DNA from: Syntrophaceae bacterium
GTDB lineage: Bacteria > Desulfobacterota > SM23-61
DNA: 44,609 nucleotides
Assembly: GCA_013388675.1 (NCBI GenBank)
Contig: JACAEW010000310.1
Span: 1-44,609 of the forward strand
Reading direction: 5' to 3'
This document shows, piece by piece, positions 7,813 through 16,414 of the stretch (the stretch's first letter is position 1; the number at the start of each line of letters is the position of its first letter). The notes under the pieces are model-generated. The model made no database searches, was not told the origin of the DNA, and saw only the letters and a program-made list of their open reading frames with translations. The position numbers were made by a program, and so were the translations under genes.

Positions 7813-8744
7813 AAGCCTTCGAGGTCCTCCATCCCGGGGTCTATACGACCCTTCAGGACCTGGGCCGGCCGGGATACATGAAATATGGGATCCCCGCCTC
7901 CGGGGTGGCGGACCTCTTTTCCGCCCGGGTGGCGAATCTTTTGGTGGGAAATAAGTCGGAAGCGGCCCTCCTGGAAACGACCCTCTTCCGGCTTGAGCTG
8001 CGGGCCCTGGAAAACCTGGCCATCGCGATTACCGGGGGAGACCTGTCCCCGACCCTAAATCAAGCCCCCTTGCCCATGTGGCGGGCAGTTCCGATTCAAA
8101 AAGGAGACCGAATTTCCTTTCGGGGACGAAAGAAAGGATTTAGGGCTTTCCTTGCGGTCCGGGGAGGCTTTTCCGGTCCCCGGTATCTTGGCAGCCGGTC
8201 GGTTTTCTCGCGGGGACTCATGGGACATGCTTTGAAGCCGGGGGATATTTTGGAAGTGGAGGATTCCGCGGTAAGCCCTCTATGGGATACCCCCCTCCCG
8301 GCGCATTTGATCCCGGATTATTCATTCCGTCCCGCCCTGCGAGTGATTCTGGGGCCCCAGGATGACCGCTTTTCCCCCCAGGGCTTGGAGACTTTTCTCA
8401 CCTCGGAGTACACCGTGAGCCCCCAATCGGATCGGATGGGATATCGCCTGGAGGGCCCCCGGATTGCGCACCTCCACGGGGCGGACATCATTTCCGAGCC
8501 GATCGCGCGGGGAGCGGTCCAAGTTCCCGGCGACGGCCTTCCGATTGTCATGCTTTGGGACGCGCAAGTCTCGGGCGGGTATACCAAGATCGCTACCGTG
8601 ATCACCGCCGATCATGACCTTCTGGGCCAAACCATGCCCGGAGAAAGGTTGCGGTTCAGGAAAGTAACGCTGGATGAGGCGCAGGCCGCCCTGCGCAGCA
8701 AAGAAATGCGCTGGGCAGAAGTCGAAAGGGCGATCGCAGGCTAG
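7809..8744 (+). CDS. pxpC: 5-oxoprolinase subunit PxpC (KipA family)
   Basis: Biotin-dependent-carboxylase-like CT_A_B domain protein that pairs with PxpB in ATP-dependent 5-oxoproline hydrolysis. 311 aa, near the usual length. The opening GVYTTLQDLGRPGYMKYGIP (about residues 11-30) with SGVADLFSARVAN is the classic PxpC/KipA N-terminus. EYTVSPQSDRMGYRLEGP and GAVQVPGDGLPIVML are conserved blocks in the second half. It starts in the ATGA overlap with pxpB. It converges on the dctM gene (ending at 8808) with a 63-nt gap and no obvious terminator. Confidence 0.88.
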   Translation: MKAFEVLHPGVYTTLQDLGRPGYMKYGIPASGVADLFSARVANLLVGNKSEAALLETTLFRLELRALENLAIAITGGDLSPTLNQAPLPMWRAVPIQKGDRISFRGRKKGFRAFLAVRGGFSGPRYLGSRSVFSRGLMGHALKPGDILEVEDSAVSPLWDTPLPAHLIPDYSFRPALRVILGPQDDRFSPQGLETFLTSEYTVSPQSDRMGYRLEGPRIAHLHGADIISEPIARGAVQVPGDGLPIVMLWDAQVSGGYTKIATVITADHDLLGQTMPGERLRFRKVTLDEAQAALRSKEMRWAEVERAIAG

Positions 8745-8807
8745 CGTCTGGTCGGGAAAAGGGATGGAGGCTGTGGAGGCTGCTTGGGCGTCCTGGCGCA
8801 CCGCCGC

Positions 8808-10094
8808 TCAGTTGCCCGCCATCCGCGGCAGCCAGAGGGCGAGATTCGGCCAGATGGAAATGATGGCCAGCATGGCGAACATGGCGAGAACGAAGGGCGA
8901 AGACCCCCGAATCACATCGTTGATTCGCCCGCTCTTCCGCAGTCCCTGAACCACATAGAGGTTGATCCCGACCGGCGGGGTGATCATCGCCGTCTCGATC
9001 AAGATCACGAACAGGACACCGTACCAGACGGGATCGTACCCCGCGTTGAACATGACCGGCGCCACGATCGGAACGGTGGCCACCATCATGGAGAGGGTCT
9101 CCATGAACATGCCGAGGATGACATAGAACACGATGACCCCGAAGAGGAGCTGAGAAGGGGTCAGTCTCAGCCCCGTGATTACGGAATTCACTTTGGCCAG
9201 GAGGCCGATGGAAATCAAAACGAAATTCAGGCAGTAGGCCGCGATCAGAATGGCCATGATCATCGCCGTGGTGCGCATGGTCCCCTCGAAGGCCTGGAGC
9301 AGCATCTTTCCGGACAATGCCCGGCGCCACGCGGCGATTGCCAGGGCGGCGATCACGCCGAGCGCGGTAGATTCGGTGGCTGTGGCCCAACCTGCATAGA
9401 TCGAGCCGATCACCGCGAGAAAAATCACCACGGGAGGGATGAGATCGGGCAGGGCGCGCACCCGCTTTTCCCAGCTCACCAAGGTACGTTTTCCACCCCA
9501 GTCAGGCCGAAGGAGGCAGCACACCAGAACGGTCAGGCTGAACAGGCCGGCCAATATGATTCCCGGGATGAACCCGGCGAGGTACAGCTTCGGAATCGAG
9601 GTGTCGGTCAAGACCCCATACACGATCATATTGATTGAAGGGGGAATCAGTATGCCGAGGGTCCCGCCCGCGGCGATCGTCCCGAGGAACAAGGGTTCCG
9701 AATAGCCGTGCTTGCGGACCTCGCCCAGCGACACCGTGCCGATCGTGGCGGCCGTGGCGACGCTCGACCCCGAGGTGGCCGCAAACATGGCGCAGGCGAC
9801 GATGTTGGTGTGCATGAGGCCGCCGGGCAGCCAGGGCACCCACAGAACGAGGGCGTTGTACATGCGCTCGGCGATACCCGAGCGCAGCAGGATTTCGCCG
9901 AGGAGCACGAAGAAAGGGATGGCGACGAGCAAAAAGTTGTTCGAGGTGGCCCAGGACATCTCGCCCATCCCCAGGCTGAGCGGCAGCTTCGAGTAGAGTC
10001 CGGATAACACCAGGCCCAGTACGCCGAGCCCGGCGGCCACGGGCACAGCCAGGGCGAGGAGGGCGATGAGGACAAAAAAGGTTGTCCCGACCAT
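8808..10094 (-). CDS. dctM: TRAP transporter large permease (DctM)
   Basis: Large integral membrane subunit of a TRAP transporter (DctM family), 428 aa, which couples solute uptake to an ion gradient. It has about 12 hydrophobic segments, with the conserved stretches GGLMHTNIVACAMFAATSGSS, GGTLGILIPPS and GLITPP-like ITPPVGINLYV. The frame stays open 89 codons further upstream, but that part reads through dctQ. The ATG at 10094 overlaps the dctQ stop as ATGA and is the start. Codons are visibly richer in GCG/CGC than in neighbouring genes (by eye). Confidence 0.9.
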   Translation of the reverse strand: MVGTTFFVLIALLALAVPVAAGLGVLGLVLSGLYSKLPLSLGMGEMSWATSNNFLLVAIPFFVLLGEILLRSGIAERMYNALVLWVPWLPGGLMHTNIVACAMFAATSGSSVATAATIGTVSLGEVRKHGYSEPLFLGTIAAGGTLGILIPPSINMIVYGVLTDTSIPKLYLAGFIPGIILAGLFSLTVLVCCLLRPDWGGKRTLVSWEKRVRALPDLIPPVVIFLAVIGSIYAGWATATESTALGVIAALAIAAWRRALSGKMLLQAFEGTMRTTAMIMAILIAAYCLNFVLISIGLLAKVNSVITGLRLTPSQLLFGVIVFYVILGMFMETLSMMVATVPIVAPVMFNAGYDPVWYGVLFVILIETAMITPPVGINLYVVQGLRKSGRINDVIRGSSPFVLAMFAMLAIISIWPNLALWLPRMAGN

Positions 10095-10687
10095 CAGGGT
10101 GCTCCTCCGGATTCCCGCCCCTTCAGGAAGCGGACCTCCTCCTCCACTTCTTCCGCCGCCGAACGGGTGCTGATCGCCCGGGTCGCGGCCGCGGCCTGAC
10201 CGCGGGCGATGAGCAGGGCGGCGTGTAAGATCAGGGCGCATCCCAGCAAGACGAGGGTCACCAGCCCCAAGAACCAAACCAACTGGGGAATCACCGTGGG
10301 CGTGGCCAGGGCGGTATGGCTTCGCGAGGACGAGACCCAGGACTGCTCCACGACGTCCCAACCACGCACCGCGATCAACCCGAAAAAGCCGATGAACAGT
10401 CCGATCCCGAACAGGTCCAGGGCCAGGCGCAGTCCCCGCGGAAAATGGGTATATAGAGAGTCGATGCGGATGTGGTTGCGATCCAAAAGAGCCGCTCCCA
10501 GCGACCAGGACGTGCCGAGGGCCAGGGCGTAGCCGGCAAGTTCATCGGCGCCGCCGAGAGAGGTCTGGAAGAATTTACGCAACAGCACGTCGATACCGAT
10601 CAGCAGGGCGGCCAAAAAAACCAGAATACCCCCGAAGACCAATCCGACTCGACTCAGGCGGTGGGCCAGGGCCATTAGACGACTCAA
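10094..10687 (-). CDS. dctQ: TRAP transporter small permease (DctQ)
   Basis: Four-helix small membrane subunit of a TRAP transporter, 197 aa. It has hydrophobic segments at about residues 15-35, 48-66, 85-108 and 133-157, with the conserved DVLLRKFF and GYALALGTSWSLGAALLDRNHIRID-type blocks. The start is a TTG with a GAGGGGAGA ribosome site at good spacing; the ATG four codons later has no such site. The C-terminal 40 residues are charged and extend beyond the common DctQ core. It overlaps dctM by 4 nt and follows dctP after 34 nt. Confidence 0.85.
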   Translation of the reverse strand: MSRLMALAHRLSRVGLVFGGILVFLAALLIGIDVLLRKFFQTSLGGADELAGYALALGTSWSLGAALLDRNHIRIDSLYTHFPRGLRLALDLFGIGLFIGFFGLIAVRGWDVVEQSWVSSSRSHTALATPTVIPQLVWFLGLVTLVLLGCALILHAALLIARGQAAAATRAISTRSAAEEVEEEVRFLKGRESGGAP

Positions 10688-10721
10688 TTTTCTCCCCTCG
10701 TCAAGCGGAGTGCCGCAGGAA

Positions 10722-11774
10722 TCAATTGACCGGAGCCTTCAATCCCAGCGTCTTGCCGACGGTGTTATTCCATTCGGCCGCGCACTCGGGGCCGCAGCGT
10801 TTGGCCCAGCCGGCAAGCACCGCGCCCTCGACCAGCTTCTTGTGCATCTCGGCCTCCTCCGGCTTCACCGGCACGATGGTCATATTGGCCGGCTTGCCCA
10901 GGGTGCAGGGCTGCTTGCCGGTGTTGCAATTTTCGGCCTCCGCCGTGGCGACCTTGTTCAACTGCCACATTTGGTTTTCGAAGGTCTTGAACTGTTCGAG
11001 GAGGAAGCTCTGGGTGCGCGCGTCGAGGCGTTTCCAGGTGTTCTGGTTGGCGGCGAAAACGATGATGCTCCAGCCGACCGACATGGGATAGAGCGATTTG
11101 GTCACCTCCGGCCAGCCCGCCGTGTTGCCCGAAAGGCTGCCCGTAACGGCGCAGTCCACTACGCCCTGCTTCAGGGCGGGCACCACCTCGGCAAAAGCCA
11201 TGCTCACGGCGGTCGCCCCGATGCCAGCCAGGAAGTCGCGCATGGTGGGGTTGAAAACGCGGATTTTCTTGCCCTTGAGGTCGTTCAGCCCGCCGATGAC
11301 CTCGCGGCACCAGAAAACCTGCGGCGGACTGGAGCCAAAGGCGATCAGCTTGGAGTTCCAATTCTTTTGCATCTGGCGGTCAAGGACTTGCCGGTAAGCC
11401 TCGCAGGCGGCCCGCGCCTTTTCCGTATCCAGGGTGAGGCCGGCCAGGTCGACCCCCTCGAAACGCGGGTCATCGCCGGCCATTTTGGATATATCCATCA
11501 TGGCGAAGTCCATGACCCCCATGCGCAACAAGCGGAGCATGGTCTTATCGTCGATGCCCATGTGGTCTATGGGGGTGACATCTGCGGTGATGGCGCCTTT
11601 GGACACCTTGGGCATGTGTTCGCGCCAGAAAGGCAACTCCACTCTCGGCGATATGGCGACCGTGCTATGATAGCCGACGATCTTAAAATGTGACTTCGGC
11701 AGGTCCTGGGCCCCGGCCACACCGACTGCCGACACCAGCACTAGGGCGGCGAGAATAGAAATCGTGGTTTTCAT
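10722..11774 (-). CDS. TRAP transporter substrate-binding protein (DctP family)
   Basis: Periplasmic binding protein of a TRAP system, 350 aa, first gene of the dctPQM operon. A signal peptide covers about residues 1-22 (VAGA-Q). A DctP domain follows, with GGLNDLKGKKIRVFNP at about residues 160-175 before the substrate-binding segment. Near the C-terminus two cysteine pairs (CNTGKQPC and CGPEC) could form disulfides. The ligand is unknown; the family takes organic acids and related compounds. A GAAAGGAGA ribosome site precedes the ATG. The operon's GC-rich codon choice differs from flanking genes and suggests acquisition from another lineage (inference). Confidence 0.87.
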   Translation of the reverse strand: MKTTISILAALVLVSAVGVAGAQDLPKSHFKIVGYHSTVAISPRVELPFWREHMPKVSKGAITADVTPIDHMGIDDKTMLRLLRMGVMDFAMMDISKMAGDDPRFEGVDLAGLTLDTEKARAACEAYRQVLDRQMQKNWNSKLIAFGSSPPQVFWCREVIGGLNDLKGKKIRVFNPTMRDFLAGIGATAVSMAFAEVVPALKQGVVDCAVTGSLSGNTAGWPEVTKSLYPMSVGWSIIVFAANQNTWKRLDARTQSFLLEQFKTFENQMWQLNKVATAEAENCNTGKQPCTLGKPANMTIVPVKPEEAEMHKKLVEGAVLAGWAKRCGPECAAEWNNTVGKTLGLKAPVN

Positions 11775-11940
11775 CCGGTTCTCCTTTCTTCGAATAATGG
11801 GTTTAGAGCCGATGGAAACGAAGGTTATTCGGATTCTTAGTCCCCTATTACAAAATTACGGATGTTCAGGAGCAACGATAACAAGAACACCCCGCATTCC
11901 GGCGAAAAGTTCAAAGGGAAAGGCGGGGCGGAAAATACCG

Positions 11941-12912
11941 CTACTTGCTCTGGCGGGCGATATCCATCAAGGGAATAATCCGCTGATGCAAATCGCTGAC
12001 GTATTTCGTGTATTCTTCCCCCACCATGGGCCTTACGGTGAGGGCCGACTTCTCCATCTTGTCGATGTGTTCGGGGTCCTTCATGGCCTCCAGGAACACG
12101 GCCTGGATTTTCTTTAGGATGGGGTCCGGAATCCCCGCCGGGCCGATAATGCCCCGGGATGAATTGGAGATTACCTGGGGAAAGCCCAGCTCCACGGTGG
12201 TGGGAACCTCGGGGATGAACTTCGACCGCTGGGGGTCCATCACCGTGAGGATGCGGAGCGGAGTGCCCTTGAGCTTGGTGCCGATGTCTCCGATGTTGCC
12301 GAAGGCCACGTCTACTTGGCCCCCCAGAACCGCGGTGAACACGTGGGCACCGCCGTCGAAATGGACGATCCGGAACTTAACCTTGGCCGCCTGTTCCATC
12401 ATAAGGATGGCCAGGTGATCATCCCCCAGGATCCCGGTCGTGGCGGCCCGGATCTCGCCGGGGCGTTTGCGGGCGTCATCAAGCAGGTCTTTCAGGGTCT
12501 TGTAAGGGCTATCCCCCTTGGCCCAGATGATCCCCGGATCGACGACCTGGTTGATGATGAAAACCAGGGATTTCAGATCGAAAAGGGCCTTTCGCTCCGG
12601 GTCTAAAATAATGGTGTTCAACGCGGGAAGGCTGGCGAAGCCAATCGAATACCCGTCCGGTTTCGCCCGCGCGGTTTCAGTCAGGCCGATCTGCGACCCT
12701 GCGCCCACCTTGTTGGTGACGATGATCGGCTGCCCAATCTTCTTTTCCGCGATGGCCGCAACGATGCGGCCGCCCACATCCGTAGAGCCGCCCGCCGGCC
12801 AGGGAATCTGAAGGATCACCGGCTTGGTAGGGAAGTTCTGCGCTTCCGCCAGGCCCGGGCCGAAGAGGGCCCCTGCGACGATCAGGATGCTCAAAAAGGT
12901 CTGTATGATCAT
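11941..12912 (-). CDS. Tripartite tricarboxylate transporter binding protein (TctC/Bug)
   Basis: Periplasmic binding protein of the TctC/Bug family, 323 aa, with a signal peptide to about residue 24 (AEA-Q). It has the canonical N-terminal pattern FPTKPV...PWPAGGSTDVGGRIVA and the KPDGYSIGFASLP loop, then the LGGQVDVAFGNIGD and GTPLRILTVM blocks. It is the second of two adjacent tctC genes, and the two share long similar stretches, so they look like an old tandem duplication. Last gene of the TctBACC run. Probable ligands are di- or tricarboxylates or other small acids. Confidence 0.88.
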   Translation of the reverse strand: MIIQTFLSILIVAGALFGPGLAEAQNFPTKPVILQIPWPAGGSTDVGGRIVAAIAEKKIGQPIIVTNKVGAGSQIGLTETARAKPDGYSIGFASLPALNTIILDPERKALFDLKSLVFIINQVVDPGIIWAKGDSPYKTLKDLLDDARKRPGEIRAATTGILGDDHLAILMMEQAAKVKFRIVHFDGGAHVFTAVLGGQVDVAFGNIGDIGTKLKGTPLRILTVMDPQRSKFIPEVPTTVELGFPQVISNSSRGIIGPAGIPDPILKKIQAVFLEAMKDPEHIDKMEKSALTVRPMVGEEYTKYVSDLHQRIIPLMDIARQSK

Positions 12913-12936
12913 GTTTCCTCCTTGGAAAAAAAGCCA

Positions 12937-12962
12937 TAGGGGCGATTCGTGAATCGCCCCTA
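12937..12962. repeat. GGGGCG-type palindromic repeat, copy A
   Basis: TAGGGGCGATTC (12937-12948), 2-nt centre, GAATCGCCCCTA (12951-12962): a perfect 12-bp inverted repeat between the two tctC genes. It is the best copy of a five-member intergenic family in this window. Confidence 0.8.
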
Positions 12963-12994
12963 CAGGTCATAACCTGCCTTCCGTTGGTACGCGC

Positions 12995-13960
12995 TTATTT
13001 CTTACGGACGTACTCCACCCACTTCTTGGCAACTTTGTAACTCTCCCAGTAATACTTGCCGAACTCCTCCGCCAGCATGATCTTGACCGGCATGCCGGCG
13101 CTCTCCAGCTTGTCCATGTGATCTTTGGTCATCATGGCTTTTTCGAAGACCTGTTCGATTTTCTTAATGATCGGGCCGGGAATTCCTTTCGGCCCGGCAA
13201 TGCCCCGGGTGGAGGCGGAGAGAACCGTGGGAAATCCCAGTTCCGCCGTGGTGGGCAGATCGGGGTAGAACTTGGTTCTTTCCTTGTCCATGATGGTGAG
13301 CATGCGGATCCGGCCCGCTTTCCACTGACTGTAGTTGTCGGCCACGGTACAGAAGAGGACATCCACGTTTTTCCCCAGCAGAGCAGTGATGGCCGGGGCG
13401 GCGCCGTCGAAATAGACCAGCCGCAGTTTCACCCCCGCCGCCTCGGCAAACTGGAGGTAGCCGATTTCATCGTCCTGGAGGTATCCCACGATTCCCGCCT
13501 TGATCTGGTCGGGGTTCTTTTTGGCTTCGTCGATCAGGTCTTTGAGGTTTTTCCAGGGGCTGTCCGGACGGACGGAGATGGTGGTGGGGTCCAAAGCCTG
13601 GCTGATGATGGGGACGATGTCTTCGGGCTTGAAGACGGCCTTCCGTTCCGGGTCCAGGGCGGCGGTGAGAAGGTGGGGCAGGTTGATGCCGCCGAGATAA
13701 TAGCCATCGGGCTTCTGCCTGGCCAGTTCCGTCCATCCCACCTGTCCCCCGGCCCCGGGTTTATTCACCACGATGATGGGCTGGCCGATTTGCTTCTCCG
13801 CGATGCTGGCCACGATCCGGGCTCCTACGTCGGAACTGCCTCCTGCGGGGTAGGGAATCTGGATGGTGATCGGCTTTGTGGGGTAGTCCTGGGCAAAGAC
13901 GATTCCGGATAGAACAAGCAACGTCCCTATTACCAAGCTCATGAGTACTTTCCCTTTCAT
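12995..13960 (-). CDS. Tripartite tricarboxylate transporter binding protein (TctC/Bug)
   Basis: First of two tandem TctC paralogues, 321 aa. A signal peptide ends at about residue 23 (VFA-Q), followed by YPTKPI...PYPAGGSSDVGARIVASIAEKQ and KPDGYYLGGINLP. It shares with its neighbour the unusual DPERKA.F segment and similar spacing throughout, and the two probably accept related but different ligands. The frame is open for a further 59 codons upstream, but the ATG at 13960 has an AGGAGGTAGGTGT leader and begins the signal peptide. A 314-nt gap separates it from tctA, so it may have its own expression control. Confidence 0.88.
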   Translation of the reverse strand: MKGKVLMSLVIGTLLVLSGIVFAQDYPTKPITIQIPYPAGGSSDVGARIVASIAEKQIGQPIIVVNKPGAGGQVGWTELARQKPDGYYLGGINLPHLLTAALDPERKAVFKPEDIVPIISQALDPTTISVRPDSPWKNLKDLIDEAKKNPDQIKAGIVGYLQDDEIGYLQFAEAAGVKLRLVYFDGAAPAITALLGKNVDVLFCTVADNYSQWKAGRIRMLTIMDKERTKFYPDLPTTAELGFPTVLSASTRGIAGPKGIPGPIIKKIEQVFEKAMMTKDHMDKLESAGMPVKIMLAEEFGKYYWESYKVAKKWVEYVRKK

Positions 13961-13992
13961 ACACCTACCTCCTTGTTTTTTTTTCACGAGAC

Positions 13993-14019
13993 AAAAAAGA
14001 AAGCGTGCCTTTCTTTTTT
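13993..14019. other. 11-bp A/T-rich hairpin in the tctC leader
   Basis: AAAAAAGAAAG (13993-14003), 5-nt loop, CTTTCTTTTTT (14009-14019). The stem is perfect and lies about 35 nt upstream of the tctC ATG on the minus strand. A run of T residues follows on either strand, so it could act as a weak terminator or as an mRNA processing/stability element. Confidence 0.4.
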
Positions 14020-14185
14020 TATCTGGCCTTGACCACTGCCTCCACCAGGGGCTTGCACCTTTCTTGATCTTTCGCTCTTTACTTGCAGTCGAAATCCAAA
14101 AGCCCATATCGGGAGGAGCCCGAAATACATCGACCATGCTTTTCCCAGACGATGCGCAGAAAATAGGGCTTCTCGCCCGTGTCCG

Positions 14186-14211
14186 TAGGGGCGATTCATG
14201 AATCGCCCTTG
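14186..14211. repeat. GGGGCG-type palindromic repeat, copy B
   Basis: TAGGGGCGATTC (14186-14197), 2-nt centre, then GAATCGCCC (14200-14208) with the outer arm decayed. The sequence is nearly identical to copy A. Confidence 0.75.
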
Positions 14212-14274
14212 CACCATTCTGAGATGGCTATTTCTTCCTTATCCCCATGCCCGTACAAATGAAACGCCCATGGT

Positions 14275-15765
14275 CTAATCATCCTTACCCGCCCGCTTCC
14301 CGAACAGCCGCACCGCCGGGGTGAGAAGGACGACTGCGGCCACGGCCAGCAACACGGCGCAAATGGGACGGGTGACCAAAATGCTCAGGTCTCCGCCGGA
14401 CATCTCCAGGGCGGTTCGCAAGTTTCTCTCCATCATGGGACCCAGGATCAGGGCCAGCACCGCTGGCGCCAGGGGCCAGTCGATCTTGCGGAAAAAATAA
14501 CCCAGGATGCCGAAGACGATCATGACCCCCACATCAAAAACGCTCTGGTTCATGCTATACGCTCCCAGGATGCAGAAGAGGAGAATGCCGGGGTAAAGGA
14601 TCTGGTAGCGAATCTCCAGGAGCTTGGCCCAGAAACCGACCAGGGGAAGGTTGAGGACCAGGAGCATCACATTGCCCAGGTAGAAGCTGGCGATCAGACC
14701 CCAGACCACGTCGGGACGCTCCTTGAAGAGGAAAGGACCCGGGGTCATGCCGTGAATAATGAAGGCTCCCATGAGCACCGCAAGCGTGGGGGACCCGGGA
14801 ATTCCCAGGGTGAGGAGGGGCACCATGGCCCCGTTGGCGTAAGAGTTATTGGCGGTCTCGGGAGAGGCGACGCCCTCGATAACCCCGGTGCCGAATTTTT
14901 CGGGGTGCTTGGAAACCTTCTTCTCCACCACATAGGCAAGAAACGTAGGAATGATGGCCCCGATGCCCGGGATGAGGCCGAGGAAGAAACCGATAATCGT
15001 CCCCCGGCCGATGGCCATGGAGGATATTTTCCATTCCCCCCTTTTGGGCAGAAGGTCGGAAAATTTGGTTTTGATGATTTCCAGCACGGGTTTTTCCATG
15101 CTCAACAGGATTTCGCCGATTCCGAAAAGACCCATGACCACCGGAATGAAGCCGACACCGTCGTAAAGGGGGGGGATTCCCAGAGTAAACCGGGGCGCGC
15201 CCCGCACGGGGTCCATGCCGATCATGGACAAAAGGAGGCCTAAAAAAGTCATGATCAGAGCGGCCAGCAGCGAGCGGCCGGAAAGACCGGTCACCAGGGA
15301 CAGCCCTACGACCAGGAGAGCGAATACCTCGGGCGGGCCGAAACGCAGCGCCAGCGTCGCCAGGGGCAAGGAAACCGCCATGAGTGCGAGGGTGGCAAAG
15401 GTCCCCCCGATGAAGGAGCCGATGGCCGCAATCCCCAGGGCCGGGCCGGCTCGGCCTTGTTTGGCCATTTGAAAGCCGTCCAGGCAGGTGATAACATAGG
15501 CCGCTTCTCCGGGCACGTTGACCAGCACCGAGGTGATGGTGCCCCCGTACATGGCCCCATAGTAAATGGCGGCCAGCATGATGATTCCCCCGATGGGGTC
15601 CAGGCCGAAAGTAACGGGGATGAGAATCGCTGTTCCTGCGGCAGGCCCGAGCCCCGGCAGGACGCCGATGAGCGTGCCCAGGATGCACCCGATGAAGGCA
15701 TAGAGAAGGTTCATGGGCTGGGTGGCTACCGAAAATCCTTGAATCCAGTATTGTAAAGTTTCCAA
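14275..15765 (-). CDS. tctA: Tripartite tricarboxylate transporter large permease (TctA)
   Basis: Large membrane subunit of a tripartite tricarboxylate transporter, 496 aa, with about 12 hydrophobic helices. The conserved start IGCILGTLIGVLPGLGPAAG, the EAAYVITCLDGFQMAKQGRAGPALGIAA region (about 85-112) and GVASPETANNSYANGAM with PLLTLGIPGSP (about 300-330) are TctA hallmarks. It begins at a TTG preceded by GGGAGG at good spacing, 10 nt after the tctB stop. With TctB and the two TctC proteins it makes a complete carboxylate importer. Confidence 0.92.
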   Translation of the reverse strand: METLQYWIQGFSVATQPMNLLYAFIGCILGTLIGVLPGLGPAAGTAILIPVTFGLDPIGGIIMLAAIYYGAMYGGTITSVLVNVPGEAAYVITCLDGFQMAKQGRAGPALGIAAIGSFIGGTFATLALMAVSLPLATLALRFGPPEVFALLVVGLSLVTGLSGRSLLAALIMTFLGLLLSMIGMDPVRGAPRFTLGIPPLYDGVGFIPVVMGLFGIGEILLSMEKPVLEIIKTKFSDLLPKRGEWKISSMAIGRGTIIGFFLGLIPGIGAIIPTFLAYVVEKKVSKHPEKFGTGVIEGVASPETANNSYANGAMVPLLTLGIPGSPTLAVLMGAFIIHGMTPGPFLFKERPDVVWGLIASFYLGNVMLLVLNLPLVGFWAKLLEIRYQILYPGILLFCILGAYSMNQSVFDVGVMIVFGILGYFFRKIDWPLAPAVLALILGPMMERNLRTALEMSGGDLSILVTRPICAVLLAVAAVVLLTPAVRLFGKRAGKDD

Positions 15766-15775
15766 AGCCGCCTCC

Positions 15776-16240
15776 CTATATTCCCAGGACCCCCATGGGC
15801 AAAGGAACCTTCAGCCAGTAGTAAAACAGATGAAAAACCCCGAAGCTGCCCAGGAGGGAGAAGATTGCGGTGAAAACCCAGCGGCGCAATCCCAGGGCAG
15901 GGGGAAGGAAAAGAAGAAAGAGGAAGAGGGTGATCCGGAATCCCAGGATGTCCAGGAAAACGAGGCTGCCCACCAGTCCCGCAAGAATGATAAAAATGCG
16001 GATAGTTCCTGCCCGGTCTTCCGGGAGGGGGGACCCCTTGCCGAAAGGGGCCTCGCGGGCGAACGTCACCTGGAAGAGCAAGGCCAGGGAAAGCCCCCCG
16101 GTGATCAGGCCAAGCCAGACGGGGAAAAACCCGGGACCGGGGCCCAGGCGGTCCCGGTAGGGGTATCCGAGGGAACCGATCAAAGTGATAGCCGACGCAG
16201 CCACGAAGGCCAAGCACATGATCTGCCAGGCGCGTTTCAT
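15776..16240 (-). CDS. tctB: Tripartite tricarboxylate transporter small permease (TctB)
   Basis: Small four-helix membrane subunit of the TTT importer, 154 aa. It has the family pattern YPYRDRLGPGPGFFPVWLGLI near residues 25-45 and a C-terminal helix ending FYYWLKVPLPMGVLG. First gene of the tctBACC run. A GGAGGGAGA segment lies a few bases before the ATG. Confidence 0.85.
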   Translation of the reverse strand: MKRAWQIMCLAFVAASAITLIGSLGYPYRDRLGPGPGFFPVWLGLITGGLSLALLFQVTFAREAPFGKGSPLPEDRAGTIRIFIILAGLVGSLVFLDILGFRITLFLFLLFLPPALGLRRWVFTAIFSLLGSFGVFHLFYYWLKVPLPMGVLGI

Positions 16241-16326
16241 CCTTGCATTCTCCCTCCACCTTGCTATTTCGAACTTCCGAGCAAAGGGAGCCTCCCGGAG
16301 GTTTTTTAGGGCATCAAGTTAATATC

Positions 16327-16354
16327 TTTTTAGCACTATGAAAGTGAATGTCAA
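16327..16354 (-). promoter_or_regulatory. Possible promoter of the tctBACC operon
   Basis: On the minus strand TTGACA (16354-16349), a 16-nt spacer and TAAAAA (16332-16327) lie about 85 nt upstream of tctB. The -35 is consensus and the -10 is weak. If used, the transporter would be transcribed separately from the oxidoreductase genes upstream. Confidence 0.4.
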
Positions 16355-16414
16355 GCGAAAACTCTGTTCGGGGAAGGATCAAGCCCCCTTGTGGAAAGGA
16401 CCTGGGAGCATCTC

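Larger units (their letters stand above)
13961..14274. other. Gap between tctA and the tctC pair
   Basis: No gene is visible in these 314 nt. The gap holds an A/T-rich perfect hairpin (13993-14019) in the leader of the downstream tctC and palindromic repeat copy B (14186-14211). Such a gap inside a transporter run may allow the binding proteins to be expressed at a different level from the membrane subunits. Confidence 0.55.

Noticed and set aside
8656..9390. 244-codon open frame on the minus strand within dctM
   Set aside because: Out-of-frame shadow of dctM; rich in His, Arg and Gly and lacking hydrophobic segments.
10095..10361. N-terminal extension of dctM by 89 codons
   Set aside because: The extension overlaps dctQ out of frame and is not hydrophobic; the ATG at 10094 in the ATGA overlap is a normal coupled start.
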